Source of the DNA: an uncultured Muribaculaceae bacterium
Lineage (GTDB): Bacteria; Bacteroidota; Bacteroidia; Bacteroidales; Muribaculaceae
NCBI GenBank assembly: GCA_944320595.1
Contig: CALUIB010000011.1
Location: forward strand, 1-64,000
Direction: 5' to 3'
DNA length: 64,000 nt
In this document: in pieces, positions 37,126 to 45,612 of the stretch
How positions within the stretch are numbered: the stretch's first letter is position 1
Layout of the letters: every line of letters starts with the position of its first letter
Program-made: the position numbers and the translations under genes
The notes under the pieces: model-generated
What the model was told of the DNA's origin: nothing
The model's database searches: none
The model's input: the letters and a program-made list of their open reading frames with translations, nothing else

Positions 37126-38471
37126 ATCTCTTTTTCGTTAAAGTTTAAAGGTAAATTCTTTATAAGTATGTCATCGACTTGGGTTTCATAGCTTTTGTGG
37201 ATGATGCGCAGTGTGGGCTCGAATTTTATTTGCAGTGCCGGAATAAATCCCGACTTGCCCGAGTTGCGCAGACGCTCCTTGGCCGACCGTAATGTGAGGT
37301 GTTCCAGGTCGAAAGCCGGCTGGTAGGCCGTTTCGCGGTCGTCTTTCCCCACCACGCCCGACAGCAGTTTCACGTCCACAAGGTGGTCGATGACTGCGCC
37401 CACCAGTCGTATGGGGATATTGTATTTTTCGGTGATGTCGCGCTTGGTGTATGGAGCTTTCTGCTGGCTGAATCGCTTTGCCACGATAGTCAGCACCACG
37501 ATGGTTACGTCGGTCATGTAGCGTTGCGAGATTTCATTGATGTTGTCGCGGAAGTTGAAGCGGAAGATGTTTTGCGACGAGTAGGTGAGCACCACCCCCG
37601 ACAGGCACACAAGCCACGACATATATATCCATATCAGCAATATGGGCAGGAAGGCGAAACTGCCGTAAATGGCATTGTACTTCGACACGTATATCTGCCC
37701 GCTTACCATCAGCCACTGTATCAGCTGGAATATGATTGCGCACAGGAAACCCGATACGAGGGCGTATTTCACCTTCACCTTGGTATAGGGGATTAGCACG
37801 AAGGTGAGCGTGAACGACATCCATGTGAGTAGCGTGGGGGCAATGTCGAGCGCCATTTCCACTATGGGCGACAAGAACGTGTCGGACGACATGGCCAGGA
37901 CAAAGAGCTTGATGCCGTTGGTGCAAATGATTAGTATGGGTATGATGAAGAATATGGCGATATAGTCGGTGACCTTGCGGTAGAAGTTGCGCCTCTTGTT
38001 GATGCCCCAGATGTGGTTGAAGGCGTTTTCCACATTTGACAGCAGGCTTATCAAGGTCCACAGCAGGAATAGTATGCCCACTCCCACGAAAATCCCTTCG
38101 GACGACTGTGCAAGATATGAATCGACGAATGTTATCACGTTGCTCAGCTGTTCGCGCTGCATGGGGATAAACTTGAATATTTCAGATTCCACTATGTTCT
38201 GGAACCCGAAACCGCGGCCTATGGCGAATATCATGGCAAGAGTGGGCACCAGGGCGAGCATGGTGTTGAAGGTGAGTGCCGCGGCCTTTTGCTGCATATT
38301 GGTGTCGAGTATCGACCGCACCGACAGGTTTATGGTTTTGGCCAAGTCGATGCGCCAATTGCTACGCGTGTCGTTCCACACGCCACCGGCCCAGTACCAC
38401 CACAGGCGTATTCCATACCGGCGCAGTTTCCTCACCCATGGCGGGCTATGTCGTCGTTTCACAGTATTCAT
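37122..38471 (-). CDS. YihY/BrkB-family membrane protein
   Basis: The 449-aa inner-membrane protein has about six helices between residues 60 and 325 and the family signatures AAALTFNTMLALVPTLAM, NHIWGINKRRNFYRKVTDY and YNAIYGSFAFLPILLIWIYM. A cytoplasmic C-terminal extension of about 110 residues contains a winged-helix-like stretch, seen in longer Bacteroidetes members. The role of the family is unresolved. The start at 38471 (MNTVKRRH) is favoured over an upstream ATG that would lie at the 3' end of the rnpB gene. Confidence 0.9.
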   Translation of the reverse strand: MNTVKRRHSPPWVRKLRRYGIRLWWYWAGGVWNDTRSNWRIDLAKTINLSVRSILDTNMQQKAAALTFNTMLALVPTLAMIFAIGRGFGFQNIVESEIFKFIPMQREQLSNVITFVDSYLAQSSEGIFVGVGILFLLWTLISLLSNVENAFNHIWGINKRRNFYRKVTDYIAIFFIIPILIICTNGIKLFVLAMSSDTFLSPIVEMALDIAPTLLTWMSFTLTFVLIPYTKVKVKYALVSGFLCAIIFQLIQWLMVSGQIYVSKYNAIYGSFAFLPILLIWIYMSWLVCLSGVVLTYSSQNIFRFNFRDNINEISQRYMTDVTIVVLTIVAKRFSQQKAPYTKRDITEKYNIPIRLVGAVIDHLVDVKLLSGVVGKDDRETAYQPAFDLEHLTLRSAKERLRNSGKSGFIPALQIKFEPTLRIIHKSYETQVDDILIKNLPLNFNEKEI

Positions 38472-38488
38472 GCCATAAAAATAAAAAA

Positions 38489-38877
38489 GAGGCAGCATGG
38501 TTGTAAGCCGGGTTATGTGGTGCCGCGCAAGTGTGCGTCACTGCCTGTCATTTATCTGAGCCCGACGTTGCCGCCGAGCTTTAGCAGCCTACCCCTCGGC
38601 AATGGACGAGCAGCCCTTGGATGCCGATATACTTGGCCTTGCAACTCATAAGATGTGCGGCGCGCAATGTCGCCATCGCGCCCGGTGGGCTCTTACCCCG
38701 CCTTTTCACCCTTGCCCCGCGCGTCCTGCGCAAGGACGCGCGGGGCGGTTGTTTTCTGTCACATTGTCTCTACCCTCGCAAGCAGCTTCCCGTTAGGAAA
38801 TATGATGCTCTGTGTTGCCCGGACTTTCCTCACGCCGGTTTTTTACGTCGGCGAGCGACAGGCCGCCATACTGCCTC
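38489..38877 (-). ncRNA. rnpB: RNase P RNA component
   Basis: Ribozyme that trims the 5' leader of tRNA precursors. On the minus strand the 5' GAGGCAG (38871-38877) pairs with the 3' CTGCCTC (about 38488-38494) to form P1. The conserved class A core GAGGAAAGTCCGGGC lies at about 38816-38830 and the 3' core ACCCGGCTTACAACC near 38499-38513. A GC-rich stem-loop (about 38714-38752) corresponds to a variable helix. TTTTTTAT follows the 3' end as a terminator. Ends are accurate to a few bases. Confidence 0.93.
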
Positions 38878-39305
38878 GTGTAGCACAAAGTTAGCACTTT
38901 TTGCCGAATTACCGAGAAAAAGTGCGTTTTTTGGCAAATAGTGGCTTTTACTTGCTGCCGTTCGCATAGAACAGCACGCGAAATGTACTTCTTGCCATGC
39001 TCGTCTTTTTTTTGATGCAAACTATAAATCAACGGGTTAAACCTTGACAGGCAAACCTACGCAGAACGGCGCAAATAAAACGGAGACTGTTAAATCTGTA
39101 CTTTCATCGGGTAACGAATAGGCAACCATTCTGCCGCTTCAATCCGCTTAGAAACAGTTTTCAGCCATTTCCCCAATTTCCGTGATTTTCCCCTAACTAC
39201 TTAATTCATAGATTATATTGCGTTAATCTGCTGAATTTCGGAGGTTTTTCCATAGATTTTCCGTAAGTTTGTCAAATTAAACAAACCCTATTATACTTTT
39301 ACCTG
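38878..39305. other. 428-bp gap between rnpB and the DUF6377 gene
   Basis: Holds a TAACTTTG -7 box for rnpB on the minus strand (38886-38893), about nine bases before the RNA. A 9-bp inverted repeat, GCACTTTTT (38894-38902) with AAAAAGTGC (38917-38925), overlaps the rnpB upstream region. A plus-strand TAAGTTTG at 39264-39271 is the likely -7 box of the DUF6377 gene. No gene is seen in the rest. Confidence 0.65.
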
Positions 39306-40883
39306 ATGAAATCAGCCATCATACTGACAATCTTATTGTGCCTTTTCGCACCCACGCAAGCAAAGGACATAACCGCCACGCTCAACCAACTTGACAGGGA
39401 ACTGAAAATCAAAGACGCATACGACAGTCGCAAGCAGTCGCGCATCGACTCGCTATGTTCGCGTCTTGCACATTTTAGCGGAAACCACACCGCCCTGTGC
39501 CATGAATATTGCAAAATAGCCCGGGAATATGAAACTTTCATTTCCGACTCGGCTCTGGCCTATTACGACCGCGCCCTCACGCTTGCCATGAAAATCGGCG
39601 ACCACGAGCTGGCCACACAGGCAAGGCTTGGCCGTGTGAAGGTGATGGGCATCATGGGATTCTTCCATGAGGCAATAACCGAACTCGACACGCTCGAAAG
39701 CAAAGGAATACCCGATGAGCTCAAAGAGGAGTGGCTCGACTGTGGCCGTCAGCTCTATTCTTACATGGAGGGCTACACCATGCAAGGAAATAGCCGAAAC
39801 ATGAACCAATATATAGAAACTTACGTGGCAAGGCAGCGGTATTACCGCACCGAACAGCTAAAGTTGCTGCCAAAGGACTCGCCACGACATAAGCTGTTCC
39901 TTGCCGAACAATATTACATAGACGGCAACAACAAGCGGGCAAAGAAATTGCTGCATGAAATTCTTGACAACGGTGCGCCCAACAACAACATCTATGCCCG
40001 TGCTGCCGCCAATATGGCTATAATACGAGAGGAGGAGGACAATGACGACGATGCAGCCCGATACTTCGCAATGTCGGCCATAGCCGACGTAAGGACCGCC
40101 GTAAAAGAAACCACTTCGCTGCAAAAGCTCGCATTGCACTTGTATGAATCGGGCGACATCGACCATGCTTACGCCTATATCTCGGCATCGCTCGCCGATG
40201 CCGTGTTTTGTAACGCGCGCCTGCGCACTTCGGAAATATCGAGCATCACCCCTCTCATCGACAATGCCTACAAGGTGCAGCTAAGGAAAAAGCACAAGCT
40301 GTTGATGTTTGCCACCCTCATTTCCACGCTGCTTGCCATAGCATTTGTGGGTGCCTGTTTCTTCCTGCTCAAGCAGATGCGAAAGCTGAATGCCACAAGG
40401 CAACAATTGAAACAAGCCAACAGCATAAAGGACGAATACATAGGGCACTTCCTTGACTTGTGTTCAATCTACATGGACCGCTTAGACAACTTTTGCAAGA
40501 CTGTCACGCGAAAAATAACAGCCGGCCAGGTGGAAGACCTCGTGAAAATGGCCAAGTCATCGAAGTTCGCCGAGGAGCAGCACAAGCAGTTTTATGAAAA
40601 CTTCGACGGGGCGTTCCTGCACATTTACCCCACGTTTATCGATGATTTCAACAAGCTGTTGCAGCCTGGCGAACAAATAGTGGTGAAAGACCCCGGCAAG
40701 CTCACCACCGAGTTGCGCATATTCGCTTTCCTGCGGATGGGGGTTGACGATGCCAACAAGATTGCAGGTTTCCTGCACTATTCTGTCAACACCATCTATG
40801 CTTACCGAAACAGGGTGAAAAATAAGGCTATCGACCGCGAACATTTCGAGGAAAATATAATGAAAATAGGAACTGTTGTGTAA
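39306..40883 (+). CDS. DUF6377-type membrane-spanning regulator
   Basis: The 525-aa product has a signal peptide (IILTILLCLFAPTQA), a periplasmic helical, TPR-like domain (about 20-330), one transmembrane helix (LMFATLISTLLAIAFVGACFFLL, split here as residues about 336-355), a coiled linker, and a cytoplasmic domain ending in an HTH-like segment (NKIAGFLHYSVNTIYAYRNR). This matches what I know as DUF6377 proteins of Bacteroidetes, thought to be transcription regulators. It is analogous in design to the AraC-type regulator at 6003. Signal and targets unknown. Confidence 0.82.
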   Translation: MKSAIILTILLCLFAPTQAKDITATLNQLDRELKIKDAYDSRKQSRIDSLCSRLAHFSGNHTALCHEYCKIAREYETFISDSALAYYDRALTLAMKIGDHELATQARLGRVKVMGIMGFFHEAITELDTLESKGIPDELKEEWLDCGRQLYSYMEGYTMQGNSRNMNQYIETYVARQRYYRTEQLKLLPKDSPRHKLFLAEQYYIDGNNKRAKKLLHEILDNGAPNNNIYARAAANMAIIREEEDNDDDAARYFAMSAIADVRTAVKETTSLQKLALHLYESGDIDHAYAYISASLADAVFCNARLRTSEISSITPLIDNAYKVQLRKKHKLLMFATLISTLLAIAFVGACFFLLKQMRKLNATRQQLKQANSIKDEYIGHFLDLCSIYMDRLDNFCKTVTRKITAGQVEDLVKMAKSSKFAEEQHKQFYENFDGAFLHIYPTFIDDFNKLLQPGEQIVVKDPGKLTTELRIFAFLRMGVDDANKIAGFLHYSVNTIYAYRNRVKNKAIDREHFEENIMKIGTVV

Positions 40884-41174
40884 TATTTATATTTATATTT
40901 TGCTATATCAATTGAATGGCTAAAATGTTGAGTATCAATATAAATTCTTTATATTTAACTAAAAACTATTTATATTTTCGTCATATAAAGTTCTATCCGA
41001 TAACAAAAGGTTGTACATTTGCAACAGCAAAGCAGAAATAATCGGATTAAGCTCAATTCGGCTAAATGGTTTAACCTGCTTTTGCCATCGGATTCCTAAC
41101 CGAATTCACCATTATTTGGGTAAAAGTTCCTCCTTCTATTAGAAGAGAGTATTTAGGGTTTATGTAAAAAGTGT

Positions 41175-41212
41175 GTATGCCGTGATACAGTTGAGAACGG
41201 TTCACGGCATAC
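41175..41212. repeat. 11-bp inverted repeat
   Basis: GTATGCCGTGA (41175-41185) and TCACGGCATAC (41202-41212) with a 16-base loop. Followed by CACAAAAAAG, so not a plus-strand terminator. Confidence 0.85.
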
Positions 41213-41337
41213 CACAAAAAAGACAGACAATTTAGCATTTTGTTTCTCACTTAAATGGTTTTAAGGTAAAAGGTTTGTTATTAAGGTTGTTTAGGAAATG
41301 GTAAAATTATTCCAGCCGGCGTTAAGCACGGCAAAGG

Positions 41338-41379
41338 AAAAAAGGAAAAGCACCTCGCGAGAAGTGCTTTTCCTTTTTT
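41338..41379 (+). terminator. strong Rho-independent terminator
   Basis: AAAAAAGGAAAAGCAC (41338-41353) and its exact complement (41364-41379) form a 16-bp stem with a CTCGCGAG-containing loop; the last six T act as the U-tract. It is symmetrical enough to work on both strands. Confidence 0.88.
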
Positions 41380-41454
41380 ACCAAAAGCCGTTAGATTCAC
41401 GGCATGGCGTTTTATTAATTTTCACACGTGGCAATATAATAATTAACACTAATA

Positions 41455-41473
41455 ATTGCCGAGCATCGGCAAT
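41455..41473. promoter_or_regulatory. palindrome upstream of the guanylyltransferase gene
   Basis: ATTGCCGA-gca-TCGGCAAT, 45 bases before the ATG. Position near the expected promoter suggests an operator or a 5' RNA stem. Confidence 0.4.
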
Positions 41474-41517
41474 ATTTACTAATTTAGCGAAATCAAACCG
41501 TAAAACACATTCACATC

Positions 41518-42600
41518 ATGAATAACAGATATTGCGTGATTATGGGCGGAGGGGTAGGTAGCCGTTTTTGGCCATACAGCCGCAAGAACTTGCCAAAGCA
41601 ATTTATCGACTTCTTAGGCACGGGGCGCACTCTGCTGCAAATGAGTTTTGACAGGGTGAAGGGAATAGTGCCTGAAAGCAACATCATAGTGGTGACAAAC
41701 GCTGATTATCGCGACTTGGTGCTTGAGCAGCTGCCAGAACTCGATGAAACGCAGATTTTGCTTGAGCCGGTGCGCCGCAACACCGCTCCATGCATTGCAT
41801 GGGCGGCTTTCCACATCCACGCATTGGACCCCGATGCATCGATAATGGTATCACCGAGCGACCATCTTATATTCAACGAGGAGTGTTTCCGCAAAGAGAT
41901 TGTCAATGGTTTCGAGTTCGTGGAAAGCCACGATGCGCTGCTAACACTAGGTATTAAGCCCAACCGCCCCGAAACGGGATACGGTTACATCCAAATCGGA
42001 GGGAAAACCGACGTGGACGGCATACTACAAGTAAAGACTTTCACCGAAAAGCCCGATATTGAAATAGCACGGATATTTGTTGAGAGCGGCGAATTCTTTT
42101 GGAACTCGGGAATATTCTTGTGGTCGGCAAAGAGCATAATGAAAGCATTGCACGACTATGCCCCCGACGTGTATTGCAAGTTCGAGCCAGGCTGTGACAA
42201 GTTTGGCACACCAGTTGAGAACGAATACATAAAGGAGAAATTTGCTGAATGCCCTAACATCTCAATTGACTTTGCCGTGATGGAGAAAGCTCCAAACGTG
42301 TATGTTTCATGCGTGAATTTCGGATGGAACGATTTGGGTGCATGGGGCGTGCTATATGAATATTCGCCAAAGACGAAAGAGGGGAACGTGACGCAAAACT
42401 GCAACGCAATGCTATACAATTGCCACAATAATATGATAGCTGTGAAAACCGAGGGGAAATTAATCGTGGCATCGGGATTGAAAAATTTCATCATTGCCGA
42501 CTCGGGAGATGTGCTGCTAATATGCCCGCAAAGCGAGGAACAGCGCATAAAGCAGTTTGTAAACGATGTGAAGTCCTCCTTCGGCGACAAATACCAGTAA
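41518..42600 (+). CDS. manC: mannose-1-phosphate guanylyltransferase
   Basis: Makes GDP-mannose from mannose 1-phosphate and GTP, for GDP-fucose and surface glycans. The 360-aa single-domain product shows the nucleotidyltransferase loop GGGVGSRFWPYSRKNLPKQF, SPSDHLIF, the substrate site ETGYGYIQIG and FTEKPD. It lacks the C-terminal isomerase domain of bifunctional type II enzymes, so only the transferase reaction is expected. A terminator follows at 42625. Confidence 0.93.
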   Translation: MNNRYCVIMGGGVGSRFWPYSRKNLPKQFIDFLGTGRTLLQMSFDRVKGIVPESNIIVVTNADYRDLVLEQLPELDETQILLEPVRRNTAPCIAWAAFHIHALDPDASIMVSPSDHLIFNEECFRKEIVNGFEFVESHDALLTLGIKPNRPETGYGYIQIGGKTDVDGILQVKTFTEKPDIEIARIFVESGEFFWNSGIFLWSAKSIMKALHDYAPDVYCKFEPGCDKFGTPVENEYIKEKFAECPNISIDFAVMEKAPNVYVSCVNFGWNDLGAWGVLYEYSPKTKEGNVTQNCNAMLYNCHNNMIAVKTEGKLIVASGLKNFIIADSGDVLLICPQSEEQRIKQFVNDVKSSFGDKYQ

Positions 42601-42624
42601 AAAGATTCATTAATCGTATAATAA

Positions 42625-42662
42625 ATGCAGCCACGGGTGAAATATGTAACCCGTGGCTGCAT
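42625..42662. terminator. terminator between convergent manC and the sulfatase gene
   Basis: ATGCAGCCACGGGT (42625-42638) pairs with its complement (42649-42662) round ten bases and is followed by TGTTT. Confidence 0.82.
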
Positions 42663-42685
42663 TGTTTAAGGTTAGTGCCTTTGCG

Positions 42686-44239
42686 TTACTTCAGCTTAAT
42701 AGTGCGGTTCCTCACCTGACGCAATATTTGCTCAAGTTCGAATACCTTTTCGGGGTACTTGGCTGCGACATTTTCACGTTCGCCTGCCACAGTCATGTCA
42801 TAAAGTTGTGGAATGGGGGCGTTTCCGAGTTCGGTATTCGTATTTTTCTGTATTGTGCGGCTGTCGTCGTTAGGTTCGATATACTTCCATTCGGGAGTGC
42901 GTACCGAAAGCGTGTTATTGGCAGCATGTTCTATCACCCAAGGACGGTCGGAGGCATCTGTGCCGATTAAGTTCCCAAGCCTATTGTAACTGTCGGTGGC
43001 GCTACCATTAGGGATACGTGCGCCTGTGAGTGCGGCAAGCGATGCGAGCCAGTCGATTTGGGAAACAAGCACATCTGACACTTGCGGTTTGCTTATGCCA
43101 TCGGGCCAATGCGCTATCACCGGCACACGTGTTCCGCCCTCAAATGTACTATACTTGCCTCCACGCAAGTTTCCAGCAGGGTTATGCCCATTGAGCAGCT
43201 CCACTGCTTGGTCTTGATAGCCGTCGTCAACCACAGGCCCATTGTCGCTCGACAATATTATCAGCGTGTTATCGGTGAGTTCAAGCTCGTCGAGTACCTG
43301 CAAAATCTGCCCTACGCTCCAGTCGAATTGCATTATCGCCTCGCCACGCAGCCCCATGACGTTTTTGCCGCGGAAACGCTCATGTGGGAAACGCGGCACA
43401 TGTATGTCGTTTGTGGCAAAGTACATGAAAAAACGTTCATCGCGATGCTGGCGTATATACTGCACGGCGTGTTCGGTAATGGAGTCGGCAATATTTTCGT
43501 CTTTCCACAACGCCTTTCCTCCGCCTTTCATGTAACCTATGCGGCTTATGCCATTCACAATCGACTGGTCGTGGCCGTGGCTCGGTTTCAAATTATAAAG
43601 CAGTTCGGGGTTGCTTTTCCCAGTAGGTTCCCCGGGAAAATTTTTCTCGTAACTCACATAAATAGGAGCCGACGGGTCATAATTGGCAACTTGCCCGTTC
43701 TCTATAAACACACATGGCACACGGTCGGCCGTGGCAGCCATGATATATGAATAATCGAAACCTAAATCGCCAAGTGCAGCAGGGAGTGGCGCGTTCCAAT
43801 CCTGTTTCCCAGTCTCGGTACCCAATCCCAAATGCCATTTGCCAAAAGCCGCAGTCGCATACCCGGCACTTTTAAACATATCGGCCATAGTGTATTGCCC
43901 AGGGCGTATAATCATGCCAGCATCGCCACGCGCTATGCCAGTATCTTTGCGCCGCCATGCATATTCGCCCGTCAGCAGCGAATAGCGCGATGGAGTGCTG
44001 GTTGATGCTGCGGCATAGCCGTTGGTGAAACGTATTCCATTATCGGCAAGGCGGTTTACGTTGGGAGTTGACACATTCCGGGCACCGTAACATTCAAGGT
44101 CGCCATATCCTAAGTCGTCGGCATAGATGAAAATCACATTTGGCAATTGCTCCCGTCCATCCGACGGCTTGCCAGCCTGCGCATACGCCGTTCCACAAAT
44201 CATGGCCAACGACAATGCGCTAATTGAAGAGTTGTTCAT
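42686..44239 (-). CDS. secreted arylsulfatase-family sulfatase, Ser-type formylglycine motif
   Basis: The 517-aa product has a signal peptide (about residues 1-21), the N-terminal metal site (NVIFIYADDLGYGDLECYG), and the sulfatase motif S-T-P-S-R within AASTSTPSRYSLLTGEY. The residue converted to formylglycine is therefore Ser, not Cys. KWHLG and HDQSI are further family features. Ser-type sulfatases in Bacteroidetes depend on an anaerobic maturase; one is encoded at 62232. Substrate not determinable here; host mucin or plant/algal sulfated glycans are typical. No SusC/D pair is adjacent. Confidence 0.92.
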   Translation of the reverse strand: MNNSSISALSLAMICGTAYAQAGKPSDGREQLPNVIFIYADDLGYGDLECYGARNVSTPNVNRLADNGIRFTNGYAAASTSTPSRYSLLTGEYAWRRKDTGIARGDAGMIIRPGQYTMADMFKSAGYATAAFGKWHLGLGTETGKQDWNAPLPAALGDLGFDYSYIMAATADRVPCVFIENGQVANYDPSAPIYVSYEKNFPGEPTGKSNPELLYNLKPSHGHDQSIVNGISRIGYMKGGGKALWKDENIADSITEHAVQYIRQHRDERFFMYFATNDIHVPRFPHERFRGKNVMGLRGEAIMQFDWSVGQILQVLDELELTDNTLIILSSDNGPVVDDGYQDQAVELLNGHNPAGNLRGGKYSTFEGGTRVPVIAHWPDGISKPQVSDVLVSQIDWLASLAALTGARIPNGSATDSYNRLGNLIGTDASDRPWVIEHAANNTLSVRTPEWKYIEPNDDSRTIQKNTNTELGNAPIPQLYDMTVAGERENVAAKYPEKVFELEQILRQVRNRTIKLK

Positions 44240-44275
44240 ATTGATGGGTTAAGTTTATGGAGTTGACATTTTGGA

Positions 44276-44328
44276 TAAAACAAAAACGGAAATGCGCATA
44301 TGCCATTGGCGGCATACCGCACATTTCC
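44276..44328 (-). terminator. terminator of fucO
   Basis: GGAAATGCGCATATGCC (44288-44304) pairs with 44311-44328 with two bulges; in minus sense followed by GTTTTTGTTTT. Confidence 0.85.
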
Positions 44329-44351
44329 TGTTCCATTTGTTATCGGTGAAA

Positions 44352-45506
44352 TTAATAAGCCTTATGGTAAAGAGCCTCAATATCTTCTATCGAAGTCGGA
44401 CGAGGATTGCCGCCAGTGCATACGTCGTTAAACGCATCTATTGCCAATTGGTGCAAATCTTCTTTCTTCACGCCTATTTCATGTAACTTTTGCGGAATAT
44501 TTATGCTTAGCGACAAAGCCCTTACAGCGTCTATGGCAGCCTTAATGCCTTCGTCCTCGGTCATGCCATCGGTATTCACACCCATGGCTTTTGCAATATT
44601 GATATATTTGGGTGCTGCGGCCGACTCGGCATTGTATTCCATCACGTATGGCAGCAGCAATGCGTTGGCCAACCCGTGAGGAGTATCGTAATGTGCGCCA
44701 AGAGGGTGCGCCATTGAATGTACTATGCCAAGCCCCACGTTGCTGAAGCCCATGCCGGCTATATACTGTGCCTGCGACATTGCTTCGCGAGCCACAGGAT
44801 CATTGCCATTGTCAACTGCGGCCTTCAAGTTGGCGGCAATCATTTCAATGGCTTTAAGTTCCATCATGTCCGACATTACCCATGCGCCTGGTGTGATGTA
44901 ACTTTCAATTGCATGAGTAAGGGCATCCATGCCAGTGGCGGCGGTTAACCCCTTTGGCATTGAATACATCAATTCAGGATCTACTATGGCCACGCAAGGT
45001 ATGTCGTTAGGATCGACGCACACCATTTTCTTTTTGGCTTCTTCGTCGATTATCACATAATTGATTGTGACTTCAGCTCCTGTACCGGCAGTCGTCGGCA
45101 ATGCGAAGGTAGGCACGGCCTTGTGGTGTGTGTCGGCAACACCTTCAAGCGAACGGACATCAGCAAATTCAGGATTGTTTGACACTATCCCTATGCCTTT
45201 AGCCGTGTCTATGGCGGAACCGCCACCAAGCGTCACAATGAAATCAGCACCCGATGCCTTGAAAGCGGCCACGCCATTCTGCACGTTGGCAATAGTGGGA
45301 TTGGCTTTTACGTCGGTATAGATTTCGTAAGGGATACCGTTCTTGTCAAATACATCTATGACCTTGTCGGCCACATGGAATTTTATCAAATCTTTGTCGG
45401 TCACAAAAAAAGCTTTTTTGAAACCTCTGCGTTTGGCTTCGATTGCGATGCTTTCACGGCAACCTGCTCCAAAATAAGAGGTCTCATTCAATATCATTCT
45501 ATACAT
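44352..45506 (-). CDS. fucO: lactaldehyde reductase / iron-type alcohol dehydrogenase
   Basis: Reduces L-lactaldehyde to 1,2-propanediol with NADH, an outlet of fucose and rhamnose fermentation. The 384-aa product follows E. coli FucO closely: RMILNETSYFG start, GGGSAIDTAKGIGI, PTTAGTGAEVTINYVI, the metal-site regions DALTHAIESYI and VHSMAHPLGAHYDTPHG, and the end DVCTGGNPRPT. The other fucose genes are not adjacent. A role in fucose use alongside the sulfatase is plausible, since sulfated fucose occurs in mucin, but is not shown. Confidence 0.9.
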   Translation of the reverse strand: MYRMILNETSYFGAGCRESIAIEAKRRGFKKAFFVTDKDLIKFHVADKVIDVFDKNGIPYEIYTDVKANPTIANVQNGVAAFKASGADFIVTLGGGSAIDTAKGIGIVSNNPEFADVRSLEGVADTHHKAVPTFALPTTAGTGAEVTINYVIIDEEAKKKMVCVDPNDIPCVAIVDPELMYSMPKGLTAATGMDALTHAIESYITPGAWVMSDMMELKAIEMIAANLKAAVDNGNDPVAREAMSQAQYIAGMGFSNVGLGIVHSMAHPLGAHYDTPHGLANALLLPYVMEYNAESAAAPKYINIAKAMGVNTDGMTEDEGIKAAIDAVRALSLSINIPQKLHEIGVKKEDLHQLAIDAFNDVCTGGNPRPTSIEDIEALYHKAY

Positions 45507-45612
45507 GGTTTGTTATTGGTTTTGATTAGACAGTGCCAAATTATAGAAAATATTCCAAATAGCCAAAAATACGCTTGTAAAAAACGTAAAATCAAGCACT
45601 TTGAATATCCTT

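Larger units (their letters stand above)
41028..41379 (+). ncRNA. candidate small RNA or long 5' leader
   Basis: A predicted promoter (-7 box at 41014-41021) and a strong Rho-independent terminator (41338-41379) delimit about 350 nt with no credible protein. Inside are a perfect 11-bp hairpin (GTATGCCGTGA with TCACGGCATAC) and a short CTTCT/AGAAG stem. The alternative is that the terminator simply ends the DUF6377 transcript. No known RNA family was recognised. Confidence 0.3.
40884..41517. other. 634-bp gap with hairpins and a possible small RNA
   Basis: AT-rich; contains a TACATTTG -7 box (41014-41021), hairpins at 41175-41212 and 41338-41379, and a small palindrome at 41455-41473. The sequence TCACGGCAT occurs at 41202-41210 and again at about 41396-41404. 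A 75-residue open frame starting at 41298 runs through the terminator hairpin and is not credible. Confidence 0.7.

Noticed and set aside
41298..41525. 75-residue open frame before manC
   Set aside because: It reads through both arms of a strong terminator and ends inside manC.
44271..44486. 71-residue open frame near the end of fucO
   Set aside because: It overlaps the fucO terminator and coding end in antisense and has no family features.
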